Positions 1 to 17,235 of a stretch of 64,000 nt of DNA are shown one piece after another. Origin of the DNA: Taudactylus pleione (taxonomy: Eukaryota; Chordata; Amphibia; Anura; Myobatrachidae); the NCBI GenBank assembly GCA_031769625.1, contig JAUIMM010000135.1, positions 8,421,501 through 8,485,500 of the forward strand, in the 5' to 3' direction. Position 1 is the stretch's first letter, and each line of letters opens with the position of its first letter. The notes under the pieces are model-generated. The model worked only from the letters and a program-made list of their open reading frames with translations. It did not search any database and was not told the DNA's origin. Position numbers and translations under genes: made by a program.

Positions 1-1590
1 ACATTTTAACATACATTATAACTTTCAAATATACATTCTAACATCCAATAGAACATTCTAACATCCATAATAACATTCAAACATACATTCTAACATTCCA
101 ATATACATTCTAACATCCATTATAACATTCTATCATACATTATAACATTCTAACATACATTATAACATTCTAATATACATTCTAACATCCATTATAACAT
201 TCTAACATACATTATAACAATCTAATATACATTCTAACATCCATTATAACATTCTAACATACATTATAACATTCTAATATACATTCTAACATCCATTATA
301 ACATTCTAATATCCATAATAACATTCTAACATTCTAATATACATTCTAACAACCATTCTAACATTCTAACATACATTCTTACATTATAATATACATTCTA
401 ACATCCATTATAACATTTTAACATACATTATAACTTTCTAATATACATTCTAACATCCAATATAACATTCTAACATCCATAATAACATTCTAACATACAT
501 TCTAACATTCCAATATACATTCTAACATACATTATAACATTCTAACATACATTATAACATTCTAATATACATTCTAACATCCATTATAACATTCTAAGGT
601 ACATTATTACAATCGAATATACATTCTAAAATCCATTATAACAATCGAATATACATTCTAACATCCATTATAACATTCTAACATACATTATAACATTCTA
701 ATATACATTCTAACATCCATTATAACATTTTAACATACATTATAACATTCTAATATACATTCTAACATCCATTATAACATTTAACATACATTATAACAAT
801 CTAATATACATTCTAACATCCAGTATAACATTCTAACATACATTATAACATTCTAATATACATTCTAACATCCATTATAACATTCTAACATCCATAATAA
901 CATTCTAACATTCTAATATACATTCTATCATCCATTATAACATTCTAACATACATTCTTACATTCTAATATACATTCTAACATCCATTATAACATTTTAA
1001 CATACATTATAACTTTCTAATATACATTCTAACATCCAATATAACATTCTAACATCCATAATAACATTCTAACATACATTCTAACATTCCAATATACATT
1101 CTAACATCCATTATAACATTCTAACATACATTATAACATTCTAATATACATTCTAACATCCATTATAACATTCTAACGTACATTATTACAATCGAATATA
1201 CATTCTAACATCCATTATAACAATCGAATATACATTCTAACATCCATTTTAACATTCTAACATACATTATAACATTCTAATATACATTCTAACATCCATT
1301 ATAACATTTTAACATACATTATAACATTCTAATATACACTCTAACATCCATTATAACATTTTAACATACATTATAACTTTCTAATATACATTCTAACATC
1401 CAATATAACATTCTAACATCCATAATAACATTCAAACATACATTCTAACATTCCAATATACATTCTAACATCCATTATAACATTCTATCATACATTATAA
1501 CATTCTAACATACATTATAACATTCTAATATACATTCTAACATCCATTATAACATTCTAACATACATTATAACAATCGAATATACATTCT
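1..1590. repeat. Segment duplicated at 3,536-5,125 (offset 3,535 bp)
   Basis: The opening words, ACTTTCAAATATAC at 21 followed by the CCAATAGAACATTC word, recur at offset 3,535. So do the AAGGTAC marker (GT at 599 and 4134), the AACGTAC marker (G at 1178 and 4713) and the CCATTTTAAC word just after it. The copies stop agreeing near 1,590/5,125: the first goes to an ATAATATTC word, the second to TCGACTATAC and CATTGTAAC. The left end lies outside the window. Confidence 0.85.
52..597 (+). other. 546-base run with no guanine
   Basis: Between the G at 51 (in the CCAATAGAACATTC word) and the GG at 598-599 the given strand contains no G at all. It is ordinary satellite of 8-mer and 12-mer modules. 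This is a clear example of the G-poor top strand seen throughout the window. Confidence 0.9.
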
Positions 1591-3040
1591 AACATCCATT
1601 ATAATATTCTAACATACATTATAACATTCTAATATACATTCTAACATCCATTATAACATTCCAACAAACATTATAACTTTCTAATATACATTCTAACATC
1701 CATTATAACATTCTAACATCCATAATAACATTCTAACATACATTCTAACATTCTAATATACATTCTAACATCCATTATAACATTCTAACATACATTCTAA
1801 CATTCTAATATACATTCTAAAATCAATTATAACATTCTAACATCCATTTTAACATTCTAATATACATTCTAACATCCATTATAACATTTTAACATACATT
1901 ATAACTTTCTAATATACATTCTAACATCCAATATAACATTCTAACATCCATAATAACATTCTAACATACATTCTAACATTCCAATATACATTCTAACATC
2001 CATTATAACATTCTAACATACATTATAACATTCTAATATACATTCTAACATCAATTATAACATTCTAACGTACATTATTACAATCGTATATACATTCTAA
2101 CATCCATTATAACAATCGAATATACATTCTAACATCCATTATAACATTCTAACATACATTATAACATTCTAATATACATTCTAACATCCATTATAACATT
2201 TTAACATACATTATAACATTCTAATATACACTCTAACATCCATTATAACATTTTAACATACATTATAACTTTCTAATATACATTCTAACATCCAATATAA
2301 CATTCTAACATCCATAATAACATTCAAACATACATTCTAACATTCCAATATACATTCTAACATCCATTATAACATTCTATCATACATTATAACATTCTAA
2401 CATACATTATAACATTATAATATACATTCTAACATCCATTATAACATTCTAACATACATTATAACAATCGAATATACATTCTAACATCCATTATAATATT
2501 CTAACATACATTATAACATTCTAATATACATTCTAACATCCATTATAACATTCCAACAAACATTATAACTTTCTAATATACATTCTAACATCCATTATAA
2601 CATTCTAACATCCATAATAACATTCTAACATACATTCTAACATTCTAATATACATTCTAACATCCATTATAACATTCTAACATACATTCTAACATTCTAA
2701 TATACATTCTAAAATCAATTATAACATTCTAACATCCATTTTAACATTCTAATATACATTCTAACATCCATTATAACATTTTAACATACATTATAACTTT
2801 CTAATATACATTCTAACATCCAATATAACATTCTAACATCCATAATAACATTCTAACATACATTCTAACATTCCAATATACATTCTAACATCCATTATAA
2901 CATTCTAACATACATTATAACATTCTAATATACATTCTAACATCAATTATAACATTCTAACGTACATTATTACAATCGAATATACATTCTAACATCCATT
3001 ATAACAATCGAATATACATTCTAACATCCATTATAACATT
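960..3040. repeat. 892-bp higher-order repeat, about 2.3 tandem copies
   Basis: The AACGTACATTATTAC marker lies at 1178, 2070 and 2962 (892 bp each), and the CCAACAAAC variant lies at 1661 and 2553 (892 bp). 892 equals 223 tetrads, so the 4-bp register is kept across units. Units run roughly 960-1,851, 1,852-2,743 and a partial third copy to about 3,040, where ACATACATTCTAAC replaces the expected ACATACATTATAAC. The same 892-bp unit returns at about 30.2, 39.8, 43.4, 49.6-51.4, 55.4 and 59.1-60.9 kb. Confidence 0.9.
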
Positions 3041-3680
3041 CTAACATACATTCTAACATTCTAATATACATTCTAACATCCATTATAACATTCTAACATA
3101 CATTCTTACATTCTAATATACATTCTAACATCCATTATAACATTTTAACATACATTATAACTTTCTAATATACATTCTAACATCCAATATAACATTCTAA
3201 CATCCATAATAACATTCTAACATACATTCTAACATTCCAATATACATTCTAACATCCATTATAACATTCTAACATACATTATAACATTCTAATATACATT
3301 CTAACATCCATTATAACATTCTAATGTACATTATTACAATCGAATATACATTCTAACATCCATTATAACAATCGAATATACATTCTAACATCCATTATAA
3401 CAATCGAATATACATTCTAACATCCATTATAACATTCTAACATACATTATAACATTCTAATATACATTCTAACATCCATTATAACATTTTAACATACATT
3501 ATAACATTCTAATATACACTCTAACATCCATTATAACATTTTAACATACATTATAACTTTCAAATATACATTCTAACATCCAATAGAACATTCTAACATC
3601 CATAATAACATTCAAACATACATTCTAACATTCCAATATACATTCTAACATCCATTATAACATTCTATCATACATTATAA
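3040..3680. repeat. Mosaic junction between the 892-bp repeat and the 2.5-kb repeat
   Basis: This stretch holds ordinary satellite modules only. A marker at 3326 has the form AATGTAC, 364 bp (7 x 52) after the one at 2962, so it looks like a shortened unit. From 3,536 onward it is the second copy of the segment at the start of the window. No other element is visible. Confidence 0.7.
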
Positions 3681-6600
3681 CATTCTAACATACATTATAA
3701 CATTCTAATATACATTCTAACATCCATTATAACATTCTAACATACATTATAACAATCTAATATACATTCTAACATCCATTATAACATTCTAACATACATT
3801 ATAACATTCTAATATACATTCTAACATCCATTATAACATTCTAACATCCATAATAACATTCTAACATTCTAATATACATTCTAACAACCATTCTAACATT
3901 CTAACATACATTCTTACATTCTAATATACATTCTAACATCCATTATAACATTTTAACATACATTATAACTTTCTAATATACATTCTAACATCCAATATAA
4001 CATTCTAACATCCATAATAACATTCTAACATACATTCTAACATTCCAATATACATTCTAACATCCATTATAACATTCTAACATACATTATAACATTCTAA
4101 TATACATTCTAACATCCATTATAACATTCTAAGGTACATTATTACAATCAAATATACATTCTAAAATCCATTATAACAATCGAATATACATTCTAACATC
4201 CATTATAACATTCTAACATACATTATAACATTCTAATATACATTCTAACATCCATTATAACATTTTAACATACATTATAACATTCTAATATACATTCTAA
4301 CATCCATTATAACATTTAACATACATTATAACAATCTAATATACATTCTAACATCCAGTATAACATTCTAACATACATTATAACATTCTAATATACATTC
4401 TAACATCCATTATAACATTATAACATCCATAATAACATTCTAACATTCTAATATACATTCTAACATCCATTATAACATTCTAACATACATTCTTACATTC
4501 TAATATACATTCTAACATCCATTATAACATTTTAACATACATTATAACTTTCTAATATACATTCTAACATCCAATATAACATTCTAACATCCATAATAAC
4601 ATTCTAACATACATTCTAACATTCCCATATACATTCTAACATCCATTATAACATTCAAACATACATTATAACATTCTAATATACATTCTAACATCCATTA
4701 TAACATTCTAACGTACATTATTACAATCGAATATACATTCTAACATCCATTATAACAATCGAATATACATTCTAACATCCATTTTAACATTCTAACATAC
4801 ATTATAACATTCTAATATACATTCTAACATCCATTATAACATTTTAACATACATTATAACATTCTAATATACACTCTAACATCCATTATAACATTTTAAC
4901 ATACATTATAACTTTCTAATATACATTCTAACATCCAATATAACATTCTAACATCCATAATAACATTCAAACATACTTTCTAACATTCCAATATACATTC
5001 TAACATCCATTATTACATTCTATCATACATTATAACATTCTAACATACATTATAACATTCTAATATACATTCTAACATCCATTATAACATTCTAACATAC
5101 ATTATAACAATCGACTATACATTCTAACATCCATTATAACATTGTAACATACATTTTAACATTCTAATATATATTCTAACATCCATTATAACATTCTAAC
5201 ATCCATAATAACATTCTAACATACATTCTAACATTCTAATATACATTCTATCATCCATTATAACATTCTAACATACATTCTAACATTCTAATATACATTC
5301 TAAAATCAATTATAACATTCTAACATCCATTTTAACATTCTAATATACATTATAACATCCATTATAACATTCTAACATACATTATAACATTCTAACATAC
5401 ATTATAACATTCTAATATACATTCTAACATCCATTATAACATTCTAACATCCATAATAACATTCTAACATACATTCTAACATTCCAATATACATTCTAAC
5501 ATCCATTATAACATTCTAACATACATTATAACATTCTAATATACATTCTAACATCCATTATAACATTCTAACGTACATTATTACAATCGAATATACATTC
5601 TAACATCCATTATAACAATCGAATATACATTCTAACATCCATTATAACATTCTAACATACATTATAACATTCTAATATACATTCTAACATCCATTATAAC
5701 ATTTTAACATACATTATAACATTCTAATATACACTCTAACATCCATTATAACATTTTAACATACATTATAACTTTCTAATATACATTCTAACATCCAATA
5801 TAACATTCTAACATCCATAATAACATTCAAACATACATTCTAACATTCCAATATACATTCTAACATCCATTATAACATTCTAACATACATTATAACAATC
5901 GAATATACATTCTAACATCCATTAAAACATTGTAACATACATTCTAACATTCTAATATACATTCTAACATCCATTATAACATTCTAACATCCATAATAAC
6001 ATTCTAACATACATTCTAACATTCTAATATACATTCTAACATCCATTATAACATTCTAACATACATTCTAACATTCTAATATACATTCTAAAATCAATTA
6101 TAACATTCTAACATCCATTTTAACATTCTAATATACATTATAACATCCATTATAACATTCTAACATACATTATAACATTCTAACATACATTATAACATTC
6201 TAATATACATTCTAACATCCATTATAACATTCTAACATACATTATAACAATCTAATATACATTCTAACATCCATTATAACATTCTAACATACATTATAAC
6301 ATTCTAATATACATTCTAACATCCATTATAACATTCTAACATCCATAATAACATTCTAACATTCTAATATACATTCTAACAACCATTCTAACATTCTAAC
6401 ATACATTCTTACATTCTAATATACATTCTAACATCCATTATAACATTTTAACATACATTATAACTTTCTAATATACATTCTAACATCCAATATAACATTC
6501 TAACATCCATAATAACATTCTAACATACATTCTAACATTCCAATATACATTCTAACATCCATTATAACATTCTAACATACATTATAACATTCTAATATAC

Positions 6601-9600
6601 ATTCTAACATCCATTATAACATTCTAAGGTACATTATTACAATCAAATATACATTCTAAAATCCATTATAACAATCGAATATACATTCTAACATCCATTA
6701 TAACATTCTAACATACATTATAACATTCTAATATACATTCTAACATCCATTATAACATTTTAACATACATTATAACATTCTAATATACATTCTAACATCC
6801 ATTATAACATTTAACATACATTATAACAATCTAATATACATTCTAACATCCAGTATAACATTCTAACATACATTATAACATTCTAATATACATTCTAACA
6901 TCCATTATAACATTATAACATCCATAATAACATTCTAACATTCTAATATACATTCTAACATCCATTATAACATTCTAACATACATTCTTACATTCTAATA
7001 TACATTCTAACATCCATTATAACATTTTAACATACATTTTAACTTTCTAATATACATTCTAACATCCAATATAACATTCTAACATCCATAATAACATTCT
7101 AACATACATTCTAACATTCCAATATACATTCTAACATCCATTATAACATTCAAACATACATTATAACATTCTAATATACATTCTAACATCCATTATAACA
7201 TTCTAACGTACATTATTACAATCGAATATACATTCTAACATCCATTATAACAATCGAATATACATTCTAACATCCATTTTAACATTCTAACATACATTAT
7301 AACATTCTAATATACATTCTAACATCCATTATAACATTTTAACATACATTATAACATTCTAATATACACTCTAACATCCATTATAACATTTTAACATACA
7401 TTATAACTTTCTAATATACATTCTAACATCCAATATAACATTCTAACATCCATAATAACATTCAAACATACTTTCTAACATTCCAATATACATTCTAACA
7501 TCCATTATTACATTCTATCATACATTATAACATTCTAACATACATTATAACATTCTAATATACATTCTAACATCCATTATAACATTCTAACATACATTAT
7601 AACAATCGACTATACATTCTAACATCCATTATAACATTGTAACATACATTTTAACATTCTAATATACATTCTAACATCCATTATAACATTCTAACATCCA
7701 TAATAACATTCTAACATACATTCTAACATTCTAATATACATTCTATCATCCATTATAACATTCTAACATACATTCTAACATTCTAATATACATTCTAAAA
7801 TCAATTATAACATTCTAACATCCATTTTAACATTCTAATATACATTATAACATCCATTATAACATTCTAACATACATTATAACATTCTAACATACATTAT
7901 AACATTCTAATATACATTCTAACATCCATTATAACATTCTAACATCCATAATAACATTCTAACATACATTCTAACATTCCAATATACATTCTAACATCCA
8001 TTATAACATTCTAACATACATTATAACATTCTAATATACATTCTAACATCCATTATAACAATCGAATATACATTCTAACATCCATTATAACATTCTAACA
8101 TACATTATAACATTCTAATATACATTCTAACATCCATTATAACATTTTAACATACATTATAACATTCTAATATACACTCTAACATCCATTATAACATTTT
8201 AACATACATTATAACTTTCTAATATACATTCTAACATCCAATATAACATTCTAACATCCATAATAACATTCAAACATACATTCTAACATTCCAATATACA
8301 TTCTAACATCCATTATAACATTCTAACATACATTATAACAATCGAATATACATTCTAACATCCATTAAAACATTGTAACATACATTCTAACATTCTAATA
8401 TACATTCTAACATCCATTATAACATTCTAACATCCATAATAACATTCTAACATACATTCTAACATTCTAATATACATTCTAACATCCATTATAACATTCT
8501 AACATACATTCTAACATTCTAATATACATTCTAAAATCAATTATAACATTCTAACATCCATTTTAACATTCTAATATACATTATAACATCCATTATAACA
8601 TTCTAACATACATTATAAAATTCTAACATACATTATAACATTCTAATATACATTCTAACATCCATTATAACATTTAACATACATTATAACAATCTAATAT
8701 ACATTCTAACATCCATTATAACATTCTAACATACATTATAACATTCTAATATACATTCTAACATCCATTATAACATTCTAACATCCATAATAACATTCTA
8801 ACATTCTAATATACATTCTAACATCCATTCTAACATTCTAACATACATTCTTACATTCTAATATACATTCTAACATCCATTATAACATTTTAACATACAT
8901 TATAACTTTCTAATATACATTCTAACATCCAATATAACATTCTAACATCCATAATAACATTCTAACATACATTCTAACATTCCAATATACATTCTAACAT
9001 CCATTATAACATTCTAACATACATTATAACATTCTAATATACATTCTAACATCCATTATAACATTCTAACGTACATTATTACAATCGAATATACATTCTA
9101 ACATCCATTATAACAATCGAATATACATTCTAACATCCATTATAACATTCTAACATACATTATAACATTCTAATATACATTCTAACATCCATTATAACAT
9201 TTTAACATACATTATTACATTCTAATATACATTCTAACATCCATTATAACATTTAACATACATTATAACAATCTAATATACATTCTAACATCCAGTATAA
9301 CATTCTAACATACATTATAACATTCTAATATACATTCTAACATCCATTATAACATTCTAACATCCATAATAACATTCTAACATTCTAATATACATTCTAA
9401 CATCCATTATAACATTCTAACATACATTCTTACATTCTAATATACATTCTAACATCCATTATAACATTTTAACATACATTATAACTTTCTAATATACATT
9501 CTAACATCCAATATAACATTCTAACATCCATAATAACATTCTAACATACATTCTAACATTCCAATATACATTCTAACATCCATTATAACATTCTAACATA

Positions 9601-9840
9601 CATTATAACATTCTAATATACATTCTAACATCCATTATAACATTCTAACGTACATTATTACAATCGAATATACATTCTAACATCCATTATAACAATCGAA
9701 TATACATTCTAACATCCATTATAACATTCTAACATACATTATAACATTCTAATATACATTCTAACATCCATTATAACATTTTAACATACATTATAACATT
9801 CTAATATACACTCTAACATCCATTATAACATTTTAACATA
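3680..9840. repeat. Tandem super-units of about 2,495, 2,443 and a partial third copy
   Basis: Marker pairs give offset 2,495 between unit 1 and unit 2: AAGGTAC GT at 4134 and 6629, AACGTAC at 4713 and 7208. Both units share the rare TCGACTATAC word and the CATTGTAAC plus CATTTTAAC words. Unit 2 lacks one marker-bearing 52-bp monomer near 8,060, after which the offset drops to 2,443 (ATTAAAACATTG at 5921 and 8364). A third partial unit continues at offset 2,442 (markers at 9071 and 9650) to about 9,840. Approximate units are 3,680-6,175, 6,175-8,618 and 8,618-9,840. Confidence 0.85.
8055..8070. other. Site of an exact 52-bp monomer deletion in the second 2.5-kb unit
   Basis: In the first unit, AACGTAC at 5573 and the following TTACAATCGAATATAC words form a full 52-bp monomer. 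In the second unit the same neighbourhood goes directly from CCATTATAAC to AATCGAATATAC. The missing length counts to exactly 52 bp, one monomer. This is why no GTAC marker is found between 7208 and 9071. Confidence 0.8.
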
Positions 9841-12800
9841 CATTATAACTTTCAAATATACATTCTAACATCCAATAGAACATTCTAACATCCATAATAA
9901 CATTCAAACATACATTCTAACATTCCAATATACATTCTAACATCCATTATAACATTCTATCATACATTATAACATTCTAACATACATTATAACATTCTAA
10001 TATACATTCTAACATCCATTATAACATTCTAACATACATTATAACAATCTAATATACATTCTAACATCCATTATAACATTCTAACATACATTATAACATT
10101 CTAATATACATTCTAACATCCATTATAACATTCTAACATCCATAATAACATTCTAACATTCTAATATACATTCTAACATCCATTCTAACATTCTAACATA
10201 CATTCTTACATTCTAATATACATTCTAACATCCATTATAACATTTTAACATACATTATAACTTTCTAATATACATTCTAACATCTAATATAACATTCTAA
10301 CATCCATAATAACATTCTAACATACATTCTAACATTCCAATATACATTCTAACATCCATTATAACATTCTAACATACATTATAACATTCTAATATACATT
10401 CTAACATCCATTATAACATTCTAACGTACATTATTACAATCGAATATACATTCTAACATCCATTATAACAATCGAATATACATTCTAACATCCATTATAA
10501 CATTCTAACATACATTATAACATTCTAATATACATTCTAACATCCATTATAACATTTTAACATACATTATAACATTCTAATATACATTCTAACATCCATT
10601 ATAACATTTAACATACATTATAACAATCTAATATACATTCTAACATCCAGTATAACATTCTAACATACATTATAACATTCTAATATACATTCTAACATCC
10701 ATTATAACATTCTAACATCCATAATAACATTCTAACATTCTAATATACATTCTAACATCCATTATAACATTCTAACATACATTCTTACATTCTAATATAC
10801 ATTCTAACATCCATTATAACATTTTAACATACATTATAACTTTCTAATATACATTCTAACATCCAATATAACATTCTAACATCCATAATAACATTCTAAC
10901 ATACATTCTAACATTCCAATATACATTCTAACATCCATTATAACATTCTAACATACATTATAACATTCTAATATACATTCTAACATCCATTATAACATTC
11001 TAACGTACATTATTACAATCGAATATACATTCTAACATCCATTATAACAATCGAATATACATTCTAACATCCATTATAACATTCTAACATACATTATAAC
11101 ATTGTAATATACATTCTAACATCCATTATAACATTTTAACATACATTATAACATTCTAATATACACTCTAACATCCATTATAACATTTTAACATACATTA
11201 TAACTTTCAAATATACATTCTAACATCCAATAGAACATTCTAACATCCATAATAACATTCAAACATACATTCTAACATTCCAATATACATTCTAACATCC
11301 ATTATAACATTCTATCATACATTATAACATTCTAACATACATTATAACATTCTAATATACATTCTAACATCCATTATAACATTCTAACATACATTATAAC
11401 AATCTAATATACATTCTAACATCCATTATAACATTCTAACATACATTATAACATTCTAATATACATTCTAACATCCATTATAACATTCTAACATCCATAA
11501 TAACATTCTAACATTCTAATATACATTCTAACAACCATTCTAACATTCTAACATACATTCTTACATTCTAATATACATTCTAACATCCATTATAACATTT
11601 TAACATACATTATAACATTCTAATATACATTCTAACATCCATTATAACATTTAACATACATTATAACAATCTAATATACATTCTAACATCCATTATAACA
11701 TTCTAACATCCATAATAACATTCTAACATTCTAATATACATTCTAACATCCATTATAACATTCTAACATCCATTCTTACATTGTAATATACATTCTAACA
11801 TCCATTATAACATTTTAACATACATTATAACTTTCTAATATACATTCTAACATCCAATATAACATTCTAACATCCATAAAAACATTCTAACATACATTCT
11901 AACATTCCAATATACATTCTAACATCCATTATAACATTCTAACATACATTATAACATTCTAATATACATTCTAACATCCATTATAACATTCTAACGTACA
12001 TTATTACAATCGAATATACATTCTAACATCCATTATAACAATCGAATATACATTCTAACATCCATTATAACATTCTAACATACATTATAACATTCTAATA
12101 TACATTCTAACATCCATTATAACATTTTAACATACATTATAACATTCTAATATACACTCTAACATCCATTATAACATTTTAACATACATTATAACTTTCA
12201 AATATACATTCTAACATCCAATAGAACATTCTAACATCCATAATAACATTCAAACATACATTCTAACATTCCAATATACATTCTAACATCCATTATAACA
12301 TTCTATCATACATTATAACATTCTAACATACATTATAACATTCTAATATACATTCTAACATCCATTATAACATTCTAACATACATTATAACAATCTAATA
12401 TACATTCTAACATCCATTATAACATTCTAACATACATTATAACATTCTAATATACATTCTAACATCCATTATAACATTCTAACATCCATAATAACATTCT
12501 AACATTCTAATATACATTCTAACAACCATTCTAACATTCTAACATACATTCTTACATTCTAATATACATTCTAACATCCATTATAACATTTTAACATACA
12601 TTATAACTTTCTAATATACATTCTAACATCCAATATAACATTCTAACATCCATAATAACATTCTAACATACATTCTAACATTCCAATATACATTCTAACA
12701 TCCATTATAACATTCTAACATACATTATAACATTCTAATATACATTCTAACATCCATTATAACATTCTAACGTACATTATTACAATCGAATATACATTCT

Positions 12801-13740
12801 AACATCCATTATAACAATCGAATATACATTCTAACATCCATTATAACATTCTAACATACATTATAACATTCTAATATACATTCTAACATCCATTATAACA
12901 TTTTAACATACATTATAACATTCTAATATACATTCTAACATCCATTATAACATTTAACATACATTATAACAATCTAATATACATTCTAACATCCAGTATA
13001 ACATTCTAACATACATTATAACATTCTAATATACATTCTAACATCCATTATAACATTCTAACATCCATAATAACATTCTAACATTCTAATATACATTCTA
13101 ACATCCATTATAACATTCTAACATCCATTCTTACATTCTAATATACATTCTAACATCCATTATAACATTTTAACATACATTATAACTTTCTAGTATACAT
13201 TCTAACATCCAATATAACATTCTAACATCCATAAAAACATTCTAACATACATTCTAACATTCCAATATACATTCTAACATCCATTATAACATTCTAACAT
13301 ACATTATAACATTCTAATATACATTCTAACATCCATTATAACATTCTAACGTACATTATTACAATCGAATATACATTCTAACATCCATTATAACAATCGA
13401 ATATACATTCTAACATCCATTATAACATTCTAACATACATTATAACATTCTAATATACATTCTAACATCCATTATAACATTTTAACATACATTATAACAT
13501 TCTAATATACACTCTAACATCCATTATAACATTTTAACATACATTATAACTTTCAAATATACATTCTAACATCCAATAGAACATTCTAACATCCATAATA
13601 ACATTCAAACATACATTTTAACATTCCAATATACATTCTAACATCCATTATAACATTCTATCATACATTATAACATTCTAACATACATTATAACATTCTA
13701 ATATACATTCTAACATCCATTATAACATTCTAACATACAT
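8680..13740. repeat. 1,355-bp higher-order repeat, four tandem units, one shortened by 364 bp
   Basis: The CAATCTAATATAC variant lies at 8690, 10045, 11400 and 12391, and its next equivalent (CAATCGAATATAC) at 13746. The spacings are 1355, 1355, 991 and 1355. The ACTTTCAAATATAC variant gives the same pattern (9848, 11203, 12194, 13549). Inside each full unit the AACGTAC marker divides it into 579 and 776 bp. The third unit is short by 364 bp, which is 7 x 52. Each full unit contains an 11-bp word (ACATTTAACAT) in which one T of a TTTA tetrad is missing, so 1,355 is one less than a multiple of four. Confidence 0.92.
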
Positions 13741-16455
13741 TATAACAATCGAATATACATTCTAACATCCATAATAACATACTAACATACATTCTAACAT
13801 TCCAATATACATTCTAACATCCATTATAACATTCTAACATACATTATAACATTCTAATATACATTCTAACATCCATTATAACATTCTAACGTACATTATT
13901 ACAATCGAATATACATTCTAACATCCATTATAACAATCGAATATACATTCTAACATCCATTATAACATTCTAACATACATTATAACATTCTAATATACAT
14001 TCTAACATCCATTATAACATTCTAACATCCATTATAACATTTTAACATACATTATAACATTCTAATATACACTCTAACATCCATTATAACATTATAACAT
14101 ACATTATAACTTTCTAATATACATTCTAACATCCAATATAACATTCTAACATCCATAATAACATTCAAACATACATTCTAACATTCCAATATACATTCTA
14201 ACATCCATTATAACATTCTATCATACATTATAACATTCTAACATACATTATAACATTCTAATATACATTCTAACATCCATTATAACATTCTAACATACAT
14301 TATAACAATCGAATATACATTCTAACATCCATTATAATATTCTAACATACATTATAACATTCTAATATACATTCTAACATCCATTATAACATTCCAACAA
14401 ACATTATAACTTTCTAATATACATTCTAACATCCATTATAACATTCTAACATCCATAATAACATTCTAACATACATTCTAACATTCTAATATACATTCTA
14501 ACTTCCATTATAACATTCTAACATACATTCTAACATTCTAATATACATTCTAAAATCAATTATATCATTCTAACATCCATTTTAACATTCTAATATACAT
14601 TCTAACATCCATTATAACATTTTAACATACATTATAACTTTCTAATATACATTCTAACATCCAATATAACATTCTAACATCCATAATAACATTCTAACAT
14701 ACATTCTAACATTCCAATATACATTCTAACATCCATTATAACATTCTAACATACATTATAACATTCTAATATACATTCTAACATCAATTATAACATTCTA
14801 ACGTACATTATTACAATCGAATATACATTCTAACATCCATTATAACAATCGAATATACATTCTAACATCCATTATAACATTCTAACATACATTATAACAT
14901 TCTAATATACATTCTAACATCCATTATAACATTTTAACATACATTATAACATTCTAATATACACTCTAACATCCATTATAACATTTTAACATACATTATA
15001 ACTTTCTAATATACATTCTAACATCCAATATAACATTCTAACATCCATAATAACATTCAAACATACATTCTAACATTCCAATATACATTCTAACATCCAT
15101 TATAACATTCTATCATACATTATAACATTCTAACATACATTATAACATTCTAATATACATTCTAACATCCATTATAACATTCTAACATACATTATAACAA
15201 TCGAATATACATTCTAACATCCATTATAATATTCTAACATACATTATAACATTCTAATATACATTCTAACATCCATTATAACATTCCAACAAACATTATA
15301 ACTTTCTAATATACATTCTAACATCCATTATAACATTCTAACATACATTCTAACATTCTAATATACATTCTAACATCCATTATAACATTCTAACATACTT
15401 TCTAACATTCTAATATACATTCTAAAATCAATTATAACATTCTAACATCCATTTTAACATTATATTATACATTCTAACATCCATTATAACATTCTAACGT
15501 ACATTATTACAATCGAATATACATTCTAACATCCATTATAACAATCGAATATACATTCTAACATCCATTATAACATTCTAACATACATTATAACATTCTA
15601 ATATACATTCTAACATCCATTATACCATTTTAACATACATTATAACATTCTAATATACATTCTAACATCCATTATAACATTTAACATACATTATAACAAT
15701 CTAATATACATTCTAACATCCATTATAACATTCTAACATACATTATAACATTCTAATATACATTCTAACATCCAATATAACATTCTAACATCCATAATAA
15801 CATTCAAACATACTTTCTAACATTCCAATATACATTCTAACATCCATTATAACATTCTATCATACATTATAACATTCTAACATACATTATAACATTCTAA
15901 TATACATTCTAACATCCATTATAACATTCTAACATACATTATAACAATCGACTATACATTCTAACATCCATTATAACATTGTAACATACATTCTAACATT
16001 CTAATATACATTCTAACATCCATTATAACATTCTAACATCCATAATAACATTCTAACATACATTCTAACATTCTAATATACATTCTATCATCCATTATAA
16101 CATTCTAACATACATTCTAACATTCTAATATACATTCTAAAATCAATTATAACATTCTAACATCCATTTTAACATTCTAATATACATTATAACATCCATT
16201 ATAACATTCTAACATACATTATAACATTCTAACATACATTATAACATTCTAATATACATTCTAACATGCATTCTAACATACATTATAACATTCTAACATC
16301 CATAATAACATTCTAACATACATTCTAACATTCCAATATACATTCTAACATCCATTATAACATTCTAACATCCATTATAACATTCTAACGTACATTATTA
16401 CAATCGAATATACATTCTAACATCCATTATAACAATCGAATATACATTCTAACAT
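12045..16455. repeat. Large duplicated block, copy 1 (copied 5,085 bp downstream)
   Basis: Five successive GTAC markers at 12772, 13351, 13891, 14803 and 15499 have partners at exactly +5,085 (17857, 18436, 18976, 19888, and 20584 where G has become A), and 16390 pairs with 21475. Left of about 12,400 the offset is 5,189, because the downstream copy lacks 104 bp. Shared rare words include CCATAATAACATACTAAC, ATTATATTATAC, TCGACTATAC and ACATGCATTC. The block overlaps the last units of the 1,355-bp repeat and then carries 540-, 912-, 696- and 891-bp marker intervals. Confidence 0.92.
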
Positions 16456-17235
16456 CCATTATAACATTCTAACATACATTATAACATTCTAATATACATT
16501 CTAACATCCATTATAACATTTTAACATACATTATAACATTCTAATATACACTCTAACATCCATTATAACATTTTAACATACATTATAACTTTCTAATATA
16601 CATTCTAACATCCAATATAACATTCTAACATCCATAATAACATTCAAACATACATTCTAACATTCCAATATACATTCTAACATCCATTATAACATTCTAA
16701 CATACATTATAACAATCGAATATACATTCTAACATCCATTAAAACATTGTAACATACATTCTAACATTCTAATATACATTCTAACATCCATTATAACATT
16801 CTAACATCCATAATAACATTCTAACATACATTCTAACATTCTAATATACATTCTAACATCCATTATAACATTCTAACATACATTCTAACATTCTAATATA
16901 CATTCTAAAATCAATTATAACATTCTAACATCCATTTTAACATTCTAATATACATTATAACATCAATTATAACATTCTAACATACATTATAAAATTCTAA
17001 CATACATTATAACATTCTAATATACATTCTAACATCCATTATAACATTTAACATACATTATAACAATCTAATATACATTCTAACATCCATTATAACATTC
17101 TAACATACATTATAACATTCTAATATACATTCTAACATCCATTATAACATTCTAACATCCATAATAACATTCTAACATTCTAATATACATTCTAACATCC
17201 ATTCTAACATTCTAACATACATTCTTACATTCTAA
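16455..17235. repeat. Spacer-like satellite module between the two 5-kb blocks
   Basis: This module carries the ATTAAAACATTG word (16738), TAAAATCAATTATAAC, and the ATTATAAAATTC word near 16,990. The same ordered set appears near 8.3, 23.4, 25.3, 27.2 and 39.4-39.6 kb, so it is a recurrent cassette. It holds nothing other than satellite words. Confidence 0.75.
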